From JAGOCV01 sp049445855 (GTDB taxonomy: Bacteria > Pseudomonadota > Gammaproteobacteria > Burkholderiales > Burkholderiaceae_C), in NCBI RefSeq assembly GCF_049445855.1, contig NZ_JBMSDV010000001.1:186001-250000 (forward strand): DNA of 64,000 bases. Reading direction: 5' to 3'. Shown here piece by piece: positions 37,423-47,056 of the stretch. The notes under the pieces are model-generated. The model was not told where the DNA came from. It searched no databases and worked only from the letters and a program-made list of their open reading frames with translations. The first letter of the stretch is position 1. Each line of letters begins with the position of its first letter. The translations under genes and the position numbers were made by a program.

Positions 37423-38223
37423 ATGAACACGTTCATGATTGACGCCGCGCAACACCCCCCTCTCCTCGAAGCGCCGGCGTCATGGCGCGCGGTGGACTTC
37501 ATCTCCGACCTTCACCTGCAAGCGGCCGAGCCGGCAACGGTCGCGGCATGGAAGCGCTATATGGCGCAATCGCCGGCAAACGCGATCTTCATCCTGGGCG
37601 ATCTCTTCGAGGTCTGGGTCGGGGACGATGCCGCGCAACCCGGCAGCTTCGAGCACGAATGCGCGCAGGTGCTGCAGGAAGCAGCGCACACGCGCGAGCT
37701 CTTCTTCATGCACGGCAACCGCGACTTCCTGCTCGGCGACACGATGGCCGCCGCCGGCGGATTCGCACTGCTGCAGGACCCGACCGTGCTGCTGTTTGCC
37801 GGCCAGCGCTGGCTGCTGACGCACGGGGACGCACTGTGTCTCGATGACCACGACTACATGGCGTTCCGTGCACAGGTGCGCAACGACGCATGGCGCAACC
37901 AGTTTCTCGCACAGCCGCTGCAACAGCGGCAGGCGGTCGGGCGCGAACTGCGTGCGCAAAGCGAAGCGCGAAAGCGCAGTGGCGCGACGTACGCCGATGT
38001 CGATGCCGGAGAAGCCCGGCGGTGGCTCAGCGCGGCGAACGCCAGCACCCTGATCCATGGTCACACGCACAAGCCTGCCGAACACCCCCTGGGCCAGGGC
38101 ATGCGTCGCGTGGTGTTGAGCGACTGGGAAGCTGATGCGAAGCCGCAGAGGCTGGAGGTGATGCGCCTGAGCGCTGACGGACTGCAGCGCATTGCGCTCG
38201 GCAGCCTGTCACCGGAGGCCTGA
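37423..38223 (+). CDS. lpxH: UDP-2,3-diacylglucosamine diphosphatase
   Basis: Lipid A pathway enzyme that cleaves UDP-2,3-diacylglucosamine to lipid X and UMP at the inner membrane. The 266 residues show all metallophosphoesterase motifs: FISDLHL, ILGDLFEVWVGDD, MHGNRDFLLGD, THGDALCLDD and IHGHTHKPAEH. Two start codons lie close together (MNTFMIDAAQ); the first is used. It begins 45 bases after ppiB; mtfA starts three bases after its stop. Confidence 0.93.
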   Translation: MNTFMIDAAQHPPLLEAPASWRAVDFISDLHLQAAEPATVAAWKRYMAQSPANAIFILGDLFEVWVGDDAAQPGSFEHECAQVLQEAAHTRELFFMHGNRDFLLGDTMAAAGGFALLQDPTVLLFAGQRWLLTHGDALCLDDHDYMAFRAQVRNDAWRNQFLAQPLQQRQAVGRELRAQSEARKRSGATYADVDAGEARRWLSAANASTLIHGHTHKPAEHPLGQGMRRVVLSDWEADAKPQRLEVMRLSADGLQRIALGSLSPEA

Positions 38224-38226
38224 GCG

Positions 38227-39036
38227 GTGTTCGGCTGGCTGCGCAGACGCGCCAAGGCACGCCCCATCCCCGATGGCCTGTGGAACTCCGTCATCGCCGC
38301 ACACCCTTTCCTGGCGCGGCGCACAGTCGATGAGCAGCAACGCATGCGCGCGCTGTCGGAAGAATTCCTCGCCAGCAAGGAATTCACCGGCGTGCACGGC
38401 GTGACGGTCACCGACGAAATGGCGGTCGCGATAGCCGCGCAGGCGGTGTTGCCCGTGCTCAACCTGGGCCTTCACTGGTATGACGATTTCGTTGGCATCG
38501 TCGTGCATCCGGGCGACGCCGTCGCACGCCGCTCACAGGTCGACGAGGCAGGCGTTGTGCATCAGTACGACGAAGTGCTGTCAGGCGAAGCGATGGACGG
38601 TGGACCGGTGATGCTGAGCATGCAGGCCGTCGCGGAGTCCGCAGATACCGCGCCGCAGGGCTACAACGTGATCATCCACGAGTTCGCACACAAGATCGAC
38701 ATGCGTGACGGCGACAACGACGGCTGTCCGCCGCTCACCGCGCGTTTCATGGGCGCTGCGAGCGTCCAGCAGGCGCGTGTGAACTGGCTGGCGACGCTCA
38801 CCACGGAATACGACCGCTTCCGCGAAGAAGTCATCATTGCAGAGCGATTCGGCGGCAGCTGGCCTTGGCTGGATTCCTACGGAGCCACCGCCATCGACGA
38901 GTTCTTCGCCGTGTGCTGCGAGGCGTACTTCGTGAACCGGGCGCAGTTCGATGCGTCGTTCCCGAAGCTCGTGCCGATGTTCGACGAATTCTTCGGAAAC
39001 GCCAACAGCCAGCTCAGCGACGCAGCAGCGCCTTGA
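38227..39036 (+). CDS. mtfA: Zinc-dependent peptidase, MtfA family (M90)
   Basis: The 269-residue protein (GTG start) has the zinc site HEFAH within NVIIHEFAHKIDMRDGDNDG and a downstream acidic helix AIDEFFAVCCEAYFVN, the layout of MtfA. In E. coli MtfA binds the glucose-PTS repressor Mlc and has peptidase activity; its role in a beta-proteobacterium without that system is open. The first ~25 residues are basic (RRRAKARP) with no membrane segment. Its 3' end overlaps the convergent DUF349 gene by 23 bases. Confidence 0.88.
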   Translation: MFGWLRRRAKARPIPDGLWNSVIAAHPFLARRTVDEQQRMRALSEEFLASKEFTGVHGVTVTDEMAVAIAAQAVLPVLNLGLHWYDDFVGIVVHPGDAVARRSQVDEAGVVHQYDEVLSGEAMDGGPVMLSMQAVAESADTAPQGYNVIIHEFAHKIDMRDGDNDGCPPLTARFMGAASVQQARVNWLATLTTEYDRFREEVIIAERFGGSWPWLDSYGATAIDEFFAVCCEAYFVNRAQFDASFPKLVPMFDEFFGNANSQLSDAAAP

Positions 39037-41785
39037 GCGCGTTCTGCAAACGTCGCGCGCTGGCGTCGTCGTGCGCAGAAGCCAGCACGGCCGCCACGTC
39101 CTGGCCCCAGGTCTGCGCCGGCGGCGGATCGTTGCGGCGTGTGAGCAACTGCAGTTGCATCGCACGGCGCGCCTCGAGGTGCTCCGCCGGCGTCGGCACT
39201 TCAGCAGCCATTTCGAGGCGCAGCAGCGCTTGCGCAGCGTCGCCCTTCGGCGCGCTGCCGAGACTCTGCGTCCAGCCGGTGCGCAGCGCCGGGGACACCG
39301 CACGACCCAGCTCCGCCTGGCTCGGGATCGCATCGGGCTTGCGCTGCGACCATGCGTCGAGCAGTTGCGTCAATGCTTCGCCATGAGCCTGCGCCGCAAG
39401 CTTCTTGAGTGCAAACTGTGCGCGGTCCATCGCGTCGCGCTGGGCGCGGAATGCCGCGTCGCCCAGGCGCGGGCCGCGCGGTGCGTCGTCTCGCGGGCCA
39501 AAGCCACGGCGGTCGTCACCGCGGCCTGCGCCGAAACCACCCGGGCCACGCGCCCCGTCACGACGGTCATCGGAGCGACGCTCCCCGCCGCCACGACGGT
39601 CGTCACGGCGATCCCCGGGGCGTCCGCCACGTGCAGGCGTGGGTGCCTCAGCCTTGCGTGCGCCGGGACGATCGTCACCACGCACGGCGACCACCGGCTT
39701 CGGCGGCGCCTTGGGTGCTGCAGCGGGAACTGGCGTTGCTTCGCCCTCGGCAGATTCTGTGGTGCCGCCAGCATCAGGTGCTTTGGCGCTTTCGTCTGCC
39801 GCACTTGCCTGAACAGCGTCGACAGCCGATGCAGCGGTGGTGACATCGGCGTCCGTCGCCGCAGGCGCGGGGGGTGCACCAGGCGCAACAGCCTGCTGCG
39901 CCGCCTGGTTGCGGATCGCCGCTTCCAGCGCGGTCACGGCGGCACGGATCTGCTGCGCGTCACCGCCCGCGCTGGCACTCTCGACAGCCTTCGCCGCCTC
40001 CAGCACCACGCGATCGTGCTCGCTCATCGCCGTCGCCGCCTTCTCGCGCTCGGCGGTCTTGCGGTTGAAAGCGTCGTCGATGGGCTTGCGGAATGCGTCC
40101 CACAGCTTCTGCTCCTGCCGACGGTCCAGCGGCACCACTTGCGCCTCGGCCTGCCAGCGCTGCTGCAGCGACTTCACCGCGTCGATGCGCAACATCGGCG
40201 CGGCACCCAGCGTCGTGGCCTCTTCGATCATCGCGTGGCGACGCTGCAGGCTCGCCTTCTGCGCAGCTTCGAGCGGACCATGCGCTGCAGAAATGGCTTC
40301 TTTCCATTGCGGCTGCAGTTCTGCGAAAGCCTTTTCACCCAGATGCCCGGCTTCACGCCAACGCTCGGCAAAATGATGCAAGGCGCGGTTCACGGCCTTC
40401 CAGTCGGTGTTTGCGGACTGCGCGGTTGTCCAGGCCTTGACCTCTTCGATCAGCGACAGGCGCTGCGCCTTGTGCTCGGCCGATTCGGCGCGCACCTTGT
40501 CGAGCCAGGCTTCCACGACCTTGTGGGCTTCGTTGCACGCTTCGTCAAAGCGCTTCCACAACGCGTGATTCGGCGCGCCGCCCTGGTCGATCTGCTTCCA
40601 TTGTTCGCGCAAGCCACGCAGCGTCTCCTGCATCTTGCGTCCGCCCACGCGCGGCTCGACGAGCAATGCTTCAGCCTTGTTGACGAGCTCCTCGCGCAAC
40701 TGGTCTGCACGCCAGCGTTGCCAGCCCTCGAGTTCACCGGCTGCTGCCAGCGCGGCATGGGCCTGCGCTTCGAGCTTGTCGTCGATGAGCTTGCCGTGTT
40801 CCTTGAGCGCATTGCGCAGTGCAGACGCCGCGCCAACGCTGGCCTTGCCGTGGCCTTCGGCGATTTCCTGCTCGAGCCTGGTGAGGACTTCGCGCACAGC
40901 AGTCACCGAACGCGCGCGCTCTTGCGGGTCGACCTTCGGCCGCGCGGGCTTGGCAGTCTTGGGAGCCGCTTCGGGGGCGACGCCGCGCGCTGCGCGCAAT
41001 TCGTCGGCCCACACCGGCACCGGCGGCAAGGGAGCCGCCGCATCGGACGCAGCGGCAACGGCCAACGCGAGCGCTGCGGAGAAGGCCTCCCACACGACGA
41101 GGAGCTGACCACGCGAGGCATCGAGCAGGGGCGGGAACTTCGGATCGAGGCTGGCCCAGCCCGCATCCACCTGCAGTGCATCAGCCTGCGATTGCCAGGC
41201 GGCAACGTCCGTACCCAGGGTCTCGGCTGCGGCCCGCGCGTCCTGCCAGCCCTTGGTGGACAGCACCTCGATGCGTTGCGCGAGCAGCACGGCGGCTTCA
41301 CGCTGTACCTGCACGCGATGCTGCAAGTCTTCAATGGCCTTGACGCGATCCGCCAATTGCGTCTTCAGTGCTGCCAGCGGCTCACGGCTGAGCGGCGCGC
41401 CGGCCTTGGCCGCGTCGCGTTGCCAGGCGAGCGCATCGGCAATGTTCAGGCGCGTCTGGGCAAGAAGCGCCTGCGCCTTGTCGGCCCATTCGGCAGCAAT
41501 GGTTTCCTGACCCTTGGCACGGCGCAGTTCGTCGAGCTTCTCGCGCACCGGGCGCGCAGCACCCTTGTCGCGCGCACTCAGCTCCTTGAAGACTTCCTGC
41601 ATCAGTTCGGGCGTGGGCTGGGTGGCAAGCCATTCACGCACACGCGAGGCGCGCTCACCCGCCGTGGGCGCAGAAAACGCGCCACCCGTGGTGGCGTCGA
41701 GAGGATGGGCTTCCTGGGGTTTGGGGGACTGCTGGCTCACGGGAACTGCTTCGGGCGATGGTTTACGGGACTGAAAAGGAAACAT
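39014..41785 (-). CDS. Large DUF349 repeat protein
   Basis: The start MFPFQSRKPSPEAVPVSQQS gives 923 residues; a frame extension of 54 codons upstream reads into the intergenic gap and is less likely. The central body is a series of helical DUF349 repeats, recognisable as segments such as LREQWKQIDQGGAPNHALWKRF, HFAERWREAGHLGEKAFAEL and LQQRWQAEAQVVPLDRRQEQKLW. A disordered stretch (about 660-800) rich in Arg, Gly and Pro (RRGGGERRSDDRRDGARG) follows, then a short helical end. Long coiled or helical bodies with RG-rich tails suggest RNA or scaffold binding, but the function is unknown. Confidence 0.8.
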   Translation of the reverse strand: MFPFQSRKPSPEAVPVSQQSPKPQEAHPLDATTGGAFSAPTAGERASRVREWLATQPTPELMQEVFKELSARDKGAARPVREKLDELRRAKGQETIAAEWADKAQALLAQTRLNIADALAWQRDAAKAGAPLSREPLAALKTQLADRVKAIEDLQHRVQVQREAAVLLAQRIEVLSTKGWQDARAAAETLGTDVAAWQSQADALQVDAGWASLDPKFPPLLDASRGQLLVVWEAFSAALALAVAAASDAAAPLPPVPVWADELRAARGVAPEAAPKTAKPARPKVDPQERARSVTAVREVLTRLEQEIAEGHGKASVGAASALRNALKEHGKLIDDKLEAQAHAALAAAGELEGWQRWRADQLREELVNKAEALLVEPRVGGRKMQETLRGLREQWKQIDQGGAPNHALWKRFDEACNEAHKVVEAWLDKVRAESAEHKAQRLSLIEEVKAWTTAQSANTDWKAVNRALHHFAERWREAGHLGEKAFAELQPQWKEAISAAHGPLEAAQKASLQRRHAMIEEATTLGAAPMLRIDAVKSLQQRWQAEAQVVPLDRRQEQKLWDAFRKPIDDAFNRKTAEREKAATAMSEHDRVVLEAAKAVESASAGGDAQQIRAAVTALEAAIRNQAAQQAVAPGAPPAPAATDADVTTAASAVDAVQASAADESAKAPDAGGTTESAEGEATPVPAAAPKAPPKPVVAVRGDDRPGARKAEAPTPARGGRPGDRRDDRRGGGERRSDDRRDGARGPGGFGAGRGDDRRGFGPRDDAPRGPRLGDAAFRAQRDAMDRAQFALKKLAAQAHGEALTQLLDAWSQRKPDAIPSQAELGRAVSPALRTGWTQSLGSAPKGDAAQALLRLEMAAEVPTPAEHLEARRAMQLQLLTRRNDPPPAQTWGQDVAAVLASAHDDASARRLQNALKALLRR

Positions 41786-41907
41786 GCGATCTGCTTTTTT
41801 ATTCCAACGACGTGCTGCTGACCACCGTTTGCCGGTGGCCGCGCCTTGTCCCCCTATTTTCGCCGCTATTTTCGGCGGCGACCCGGGAATAAACGCTGAC
41901 CCTGCCG

Positions 41908-44900
41908 CTAACGTGTCGCCAGGCTGAGCTCCGCGCGGGGCCGCCATGCACCTTCGGCGGCCGTTGTGGCCGCAACGGCAGGCAACGCAGGTGCGCCGAG
42001 GAACAGCCGCTCAGCCGGAATCTGCCTGGAAGCCAGGTAGTCCTTCACGGCCACGCCGCGCTGGACAGCGAGCTCCCGCATCAGGTCCGGCGTGACGGGA
42101 ATGCTTGCCAGAAGCAGGCTTTCCATTTCGTCCTGCGGCAGCTCTTTCATCATGCCGACGAGATTTCGCGGCTTCGGCATGTCGGCGCGGCGATAGACCG
42201 CGCGCAGCAACGCCGGGTATTCCGCATCGCTGACGGTGACTGTGCCCGACGCGCTCTGCCCCCCGAGCACCATGACGCGCCGCTTTTCAGCCTGCACCAG
42301 CTGGCGCAACCTGTCGCGCTTGAAAGCGTCACGCTCGGCGTCGAGGTTGGCGGCGCCGACCACCGTCATGCGGAGTGCGGGACGGTCGGCCAGTGCCTTG
42401 GCGATCTTGTCCAGACTCTGCTGCGACTGTGGCGTCACTTCTGACGTGCCCGCGGGGAACGTGATCGCGCTCAACTCGTCGCCTCCTCCGCCGAATGCGC
42501 CGGCCAGCAAGCTGAAGGGCGAGGTGATGGCCTTCACGATCAGGTTGACGATGACCTTGAAGATCACGGGCCCCAGGCTGAACTGCGGGTCGTTGAGCGA
42601 ACCGCTGATGGGCAGGTCGATGTCGATCACGCCATTGCGATCCGCCAGCAGCGCCACCGCCAGCTTCACCGGCAGGCTGTTGGGCGCGCCGGGCACCGGC
42701 TCGCTGAAAGTCAGCTGATTGAGCACGAGTTTGTTGCTCGCCGTGAGTTGGCCATCGGGCTGCACCTTGTAGGCGACGTCCACGCTCAGCTTGCCGCGCT
42801 CGATGCCATGCCCGGCGTACTTGATGCTGTAAGGCGACAACGGCGAGAGCTCGAGGTCGCGCACCTTGCCGCGAACATCGAGCGCGAGCGGCTTCGCGAG
42901 CGGGTTGAGCTTGCCGGTGATCTCCAGTGAAGCCGTGCCTTCCGCACGGCCCCGGAGTTCGAGATCCGCCAGCTCCGGCTCGCCTTGCGGCGCCAGCGAT
43001 GAGAACGCGCCCAGGCGACCCGTGAGCTCACTGAGGTTGGCGCTGTAGTTGGGCCGGACGAAATAGTCGGAGAACAGCACGCGGCCATTCACCAGCGAGA
43101 TCGGGCCGAAGCGGATGTCGGCCGGCGGGCCTTCTGCAACCGGCGCGGTTGCTGTGGCGCTTGCCGAGGCAGTCGCTGGCTGGCCCGCAGATGGCGGGTC
43201 GTGCCTCACCAGATCCTGCAGGTTGATGCGCCCGTCCGGATTGATCGTCACGCGCGCATAGAAATCGGCCAGCGTTGTTTCGCGCACATTGACGCGCGTC
43301 ATGGTGCCCGGTGCCATGGCCACCTCCAGTCCGCGCAGGCTCAACGCTTTCCAGCTGAGCAGCTCTTCGCTGATGCTGAAACCGGCCGGCGCTCCAGCCA
43401 CCTGCGCCAGCGGCACCGTGTTCGCACGGAAATCTTCCAGCGACGTATCGCCCGACACCTGGACGGCCGGACCTGCCGGCATCTGCGCGAACCGGACTTG
43501 TCCGCGGAAGCTCGCATCCGCACGCAGCAGCTCGATGTTCAGGAACTGCTGGAGATAGGCCGCGAAAGCATGAGCCGGCACGGCAACGGCCTCGAGTCGA
43601 CCTTGCGCGACCAGCGGTCGAGGGGCCACGGTGCCACGGAAATCCACACGACCCGGCTCGCTGCGGGGCGTCGCGATGCGCGCCGACATGTTCACCTGCG
43701 CGGCACGCGCGGTGTCAGGCGCGACGTTGCGGGCCAGCAGCTTGAGCGCGGAGACCTCCAGCGCAACCGGCCTGCGGGAAGAGCGCGCGGCAAAACGGTC
43801 GGCAAACGACACGGCGCCACCCTCAAGGCTGAATTCGGCCAGCGTCACGGCCCAAGGCTTGGAGCTTTCCGCGGAAGATGCGCCGGCTGGTGTCGTGCTC
43901 CGCAGCCATCGTTCATACATCCAGACACCGTCGGCATCACGCTCGACACGCAGCCTGGGCTGGGTGATTCCAAGGCGGCCGACGGCAAGAGTCTGCTTTG
44001 CCAAGTCGGCCTGCACGTCGGCAACCTCCAGCTTGCCGAGCCCGGCGAGTTGCGTCTTGCCATTCGCCAGCGCCACATTGGCAATCGACGCGGCAGGCAC
44101 GGCGATCTGCAGGCCGTCGGGTTTCCACGCCACCCGGGTTTGCGCACTGAGCGTGCCGGACAAGGTGGGCTCGATGAACGGGCGCAGATATGGCGCGACG
44201 ACCTGAAGCGACAAGCCGTCGAGTTGCGCGTCCAGCTGCGCGGCGTCAGCCGTCGCCTCTCCCTTGAATGAAATCTGGCTCTGGGCGAGTTTGCCGGCGC
44301 CGCTGAACGGGATCGGCTGGCTGGCCGGCCACGCGACAGCATTGGCTTCCATGCCGAAATCCGTCAGCGCCAGATCTGCTGCAGGTCGCAGGGTCGCGTC
44401 GTGCCATTTGACGGTGGCTCCCTGGACCGAGAGCCTGGCGAGTTCGACACGCCAGGCCGGACCGGGAGTTGCCGTGTCCGGAACGGCCACCGCAGTAGGC
44501 GCACTTTTCGCCTCAGCCGGCTTTGGCGGCGTGGCGATCTCCACCAGATTGACCTGCCCACCCGCTCCACGGGTTACCGCCAGCTCCGGCGTGTCGAGCA
44601 CGAGCTCGGACAGCTTGACCGAGCGTTCCAGCGGGCGCACGTCGGCCAGCCCGATCCGCAGGCTGCGGAAATCGAGCAAGGGCGCGTCCTGCCTGTCCGT
44701 CAACTTGAGACCGGAGATCTGGACGGTGCCGCTCAGGCGCACGGCCATCTGGGGCACTTGTTCGAAGTAGACCTTCATGTCGGCATCCACCGAAGCGGTT
44801 TTGAGCCGGACAGGAAGAGAAGCCGGAAGATAGGCCAGATAGGGCGACAGATCGAAGCCATTCAACCGGAATGCCGCATCCGTTTTGCGCGTTTCGTCGA

Positions 44901-45552
44901 ACGGCGTGCCCTCGGCCGTGGAGTCGAAGCGGCTTCCGTTGAGGGAAAAAGCAAGGCGGGGGAGCACTTTCACCTCGCGCTGCGATGGCAGATTGCTCAG
45001 GAACGGCACGCCCAGCGCGAAATCCCGCAGCGCGTGCGTCTTGCCGACGCTGTCGTCCTGGAAATCCAGGGAGCCCCCCTGGATGGCCAGGTTGTAGAGC
45101 GCAAAGCGAAGCGGGTCGGCAGGCTTTTCCGGCTCGACGCCGCCCGACAGCTTCTGCAGCACATCGTCGATGTCGTAGCGCCCCGCGCCCAGATGGCGAA
45201 GGCGCACGAGCGGCTCATCGACCTGAACCGCGTCGACGACCGGCGCCAGCCGAAGCAGGGACTGCAGCTCACCATCTATATAGATACGTTGCACCGTCAA
45301 CTGGGGCGGCGCACCCTCCGCACCGGCGATGCTCAGTTGCCGCAGTGTCAACTCGAGCGACCATGGACGGAAATCAACCTCGCCTACCGTGACATCGCGC
45401 CCCAGCGCCAGACTGGCCTGCTTCTGCAATTGGGACTTGACCAGCGGGGGCACGGCGACCCACGCCACGGCCCAGATCGCAAGCAGGCCCAACACGGCCC
45501 ACAGCACCTTTCGCACCCATTTCCTGCCGAGAATCTGCGCCATGTTGCTCAT
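41908..45552 (-). CDS. Large AsmA-like DUF748 envelope protein
   Basis: The 1214 residues begin with an inner-membrane anchor (about 15-35, VLWAVLGLLAIWAVAWVAVPP) followed by a long beta-rich periplasmic body of the AsmA/DUF748 type (GRDVTVGEVDFRPWSLELTLRQLSI, VRDLELSPLSPYSIKYAGHGIERGKLSVDVAYK). The C-terminal part (FPAGTSEVTPQSQQSLDKIAKALADRP) resembles the OmpA-like domain seen at the end of this family. Relatives such as YhdP, TamB and YdbH form hydrophobic-groove bridges for phospholipid transport to the outer membrane; that role here is inference. A second ATG four codons in is possible. Confidence 0.85.
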   Translation of the reverse strand: MSNMAQILGRKWVRKVLWAVLGLLAIWAVAWVAVPPLVKSQLQKQASLALGRDVTVGEVDFRPWSLELTLRQLSIAGAEGAPPQLTVQRIYIDGELQSLLRLAPVVDAVQVDEPLVRLRHLGAGRYDIDDVLQKLSGGVEPEKPADPLRFALYNLAIQGGSLDFQDDSVGKTHALRDFALGVPFLSNLPSQREVKVLPRLAFSLNGSRFDSTAEGTPFDETRKTDAAFRLNGFDLSPYLAYLPASLPVRLKTASVDADMKVYFEQVPQMAVRLSGTVQISGLKLTDRQDAPLLDFRSLRIGLADVRPLERSVKLSELVLDTPELAVTRGAGGQVNLVEIATPPKPAEAKSAPTAVAVPDTATPGPAWRVELARLSVQGATVKWHDATLRPAADLALTDFGMEANAVAWPASQPIPFSGAGKLAQSQISFKGEATADAAQLDAQLDGLSLQVVAPYLRPFIEPTLSGTLSAQTRVAWKPDGLQIAVPAASIANVALANGKTQLAGLGKLEVADVQADLAKQTLAVGRLGITQPRLRVERDADGVWMYERWLRSTTPAGASSAESSKPWAVTLAEFSLEGGAVSFADRFAARSSRRPVALEVSALKLLARNVAPDTARAAQVNMSARIATPRSEPGRVDFRGTVAPRPLVAQGRLEAVAVPAHAFAAYLQQFLNIELLRADASFRGQVRFAQMPAGPAVQVSGDTSLEDFRANTVPLAQVAGAPAGFSISEELLSWKALSLRGLEVAMAPGTMTRVNVRETTLADFYARVTINPDGRINLQDLVRHDPPSAGQPATASASATATAPVAEGPPADIRFGPISLVNGRVLFSDYFVRPNYSANLSELTGRLGAFSSLAPQGEPELADLELRGRAEGTASLEITGKLNPLAKPLALDVRGKVRDLELSPLSPYSIKYAGHGIERGKLSVDVAYKVQPDGQLTASNKLVLNQLTFSEPVPGAPNSLPVKLAVALLADRNGVIDIDLPISGSLNDPQFSLGPVIFKVIVNLIVKAITSPFSLLAGAFGGGGDELSAITFPAGTSEVTPQSQQSLDKIAKALADRPALRMTVVGAANLDAERDAFKRDRLRQLVQAEKRRVMVLGGQSASGTVTVSDAEYPALLRAVYRRADMPKPRNLVGMMKELPQDEMESLLLASIPVTPDLMRELAVQRGVAVKDYLASRQIPAERLFLGAPALPAVAATTAAEGAWRPRAELSLATR

Positions 45553-45641
45553 GCGTGGAAGTGTCCATCGCCGGGCAACACGAGGTCAACCGAAGTCAGC
45601 CATTGAGAGGCGGGACCGGGTACCCCGGATCGACCAGAAAG

Positions 45642-45690
45642 AAGAAAGCCCGGCCACCTGGCCTTCAGCCGGATGGTCGGGCTCGACGGC
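45642..45690 (-). terminator. Candidate intrinsic terminator or attenuator before the DUF748 gene
   Basis: Read on the minus strand, AGCCCG-A-CCA-T-CCGGC pairs with GGCC-A-GG-TGG-CCGGGCT around TGAA, followed by the pyrimidine tract TTCTTCTTTC. It lies upstream of the DUF748 start, so it would stop transcripts entering from the intergenic region or act as an attenuator. The stem has mismatches and the tract is broken by C, so confidence is moderate. Confidence 0.4.
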
Positions 45691-45971
45691 TGACGCGAAG
45701 GCCCATGCCGTCTCGGTTTTGCAAGACTGGAAGCGTGTTGTTCCAGCCTGCCGGGCGCAATGGATTGCGCCCAAGGGTTGCCGTCGGTTTTCCGTCACCT
45801 CTGGTGCCGGCTACCTCTGGCGGTATGCCTGAACATTCAGGCCCGGGAAACTTAGCAAATGGGCCTCAGGATTTCAAAAAATGCTTTTCTATGGCTTCCA
45901 AAGCAGCGATTGCCTGATGAAAACCCGCATTTGTAAGATATTTTTACTTATGAAAGATTGATTTGATATTC

Positions 45972-46001
45972 TTGACTAGATATTAAGAATGTTTTTACAA
46001 T
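45972..46001 (+). promoter_or_regulatory. Sigma-70-type promoter for the lytic transglycosylase gene
   Basis: TTGACT (45972-45977) and TACAAT (45996-46001) are separated by 18 bases, each with one mismatch to consensus, inside an A+T-rich stretch that is unusual for this genome. Transcription would start near 46008, giving a 5' leader of about 170 bases. Confidence 0.65.
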
Positions 46002-46180
46002 CCGCCCCGTCCCAGCTTTCAGGGACACACGAACCCGCTGCCGACCCCGGCTACATCGGTTCCACAGACGCCCAGAGCATTCCCAAGCGGGCAGGAACCA
46101 GATGGCGTACCAATCCAACGACGTACCCTGCGACTGCCTCCTGCAGTCTCCCAAGGTCCGCGCCACGATGAGGAAGTGCT

Positions 46181-47014
46181 ATGACAGCGTTAGAGAAAAC
46201 AGTCCAGGCCGTACAGACGTTCGCGTCCGATGTGGCCGAGGGCTTTTTCGAGATCACGCACAACGGCTTCGCCCTGCTGGGCCTGGCCGTCGTATTCGGC
46301 GTGATCACACTGACGGCCCGCCCTGACCTGCGTCAGACGGGCGAAGAGAAATTGATGGGCTGGCTCCAGGCCCGCCAGATCGCGGCCCTGGGCATCACGC
46401 CCGAGCCGAGCGCCATGGAGCGCGCGACTGCCGCCAACCCGCATGCCCTCCCCAAGGACCAGGCGGCCGTGGCTTTCTGGCTGAGCCGCAAGTACAAGGT
46501 GGCGCCCGAGCCGTTGAGCGTGCTGGTGGCGGAGGCTTACGAGGTCGGCCGCAAGGCCAAACTCGACCCGACGCTGATCCTGGCCATCATGGCCGTGGAA
46601 TCGAGCTTCAACCCTTTCGCGCAGAGCCCTGTCGGCGCACAGGGGCTGATGCAGGTGATGACCAAGGTCCACACCGACAAATACGACAGCTTCGGCGGCA
46701 CCCTGGCCGCATTCGACCCCGTGGCCAATCTGCGGGTGGGCGTGAAGGTGCTGCAGGAATGCATCGCCCGCGCCGGCTCGCTCGAGGGAGGCCTGCGCTT
46801 TTACGTGGGTGCGGCCAATCTCGAAGACGACGGTGGCTATGCCGCCAAGGTGATGGCCGAACACGCCCGCCTGATGGTCGTGGCCTCGGGCCGCGCCATG
46901 CCGGTGGTTCCGCCGATGCCTGCCGCGCCGCCGGTTCAGGTGATCCCGGTCGAAGCCGGTCCGATCGCACATCCGCCTTCCGCCGACAAGGTGGCTCTGC
47001 TGTCCCAGTCCTGA
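46181..47014 (+). CDS. Lytic transglycosylase, SLT domain
   Basis: Peptidoglycan-cleaving enzyme of 277 residues with an AGGAAG site before the ATG. One transmembrane helix near residues 27-46 (HNGFALLGLAVVFGVITLT) anchors it, with the catalytic domain outside. The SLT core has the catalytic glutamate in LAIMAVESSFNPFAQSPVGAQGLMQVM (about 133-159) and AFDPVANLRVGVKVLQECI. The C terminus is proline-rich. The long leader and distinct promoter suggest independent transcription from glyA. Confidence 0.88.
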   Translation: MTALEKTVQAVQTFASDVAEGFFEITHNGFALLGLAVVFGVITLTARPDLRQTGEEKLMGWLQARQIAALGITPEPSAMERATAANPHALPKDQAAVAFWLSRKYKVAPEPLSVLVAEAYEVGRKAKLDPTLILAIMAVESSFNPFAQSPVGAQGLMQVMTKVHTDKYDSFGGTLAAFDPVANLRVGVKVLQECIARAGSLEGGLRFYVGAANLEDDGGYAAKVMAEHARLMVVASGRAMPVVPPMPAAPPVQVIPVEAGPIAHPPSADKVALLSQS

Positions 47015-47056
47015 TCGGCTGGCGCAAACTGCGCCGGCTCAGTTAAACTCCAGCCC

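Larger units (their letters stand above)
45553..46180. other. Long structured intergenic region
   Basis: No convincing gene lies in these 628 bases between the divergent DUF748 and transglycosylase genes. Instead there are several strong inverted repeats: one next to an A-rich run at 45639-45690; CTGGAA/TTCCAG at 45727-45746; GGGCGCAAT-GG-ATTGCGCCC at 45753-45772; GCCTGAA-CA-TTCAGGC at 45827-45842. An A+T-rich stretch (45900-46000) then ends in a good promoter. Small in-frame ATGs near 46102 do not look coding. Confidence 0.6.

Noticed and set aside
38951..41821. Plus-strand open frame of 956 codons opposite the DUF349 gene
   Set aside because: The minus-strand frame has recognisable DUF349 repeats; the plus-strand product is Arg/Leu/His-rich shadow sequence.
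45600..45842. 6S RNA, cobalamin, glycine or c-di-GMP riboswitch in the structured intergenic region
   Set aside because: I compared from memory with the conserved cores of these RNAs and found no match; left as an unexplained structured region.
46102..46326. Small ORF (74 codons) before the lytic transglycosylase
   Set aside because: It overlaps the transglycosylase start in another frame, has no ribosome site and no recognisable sequence.
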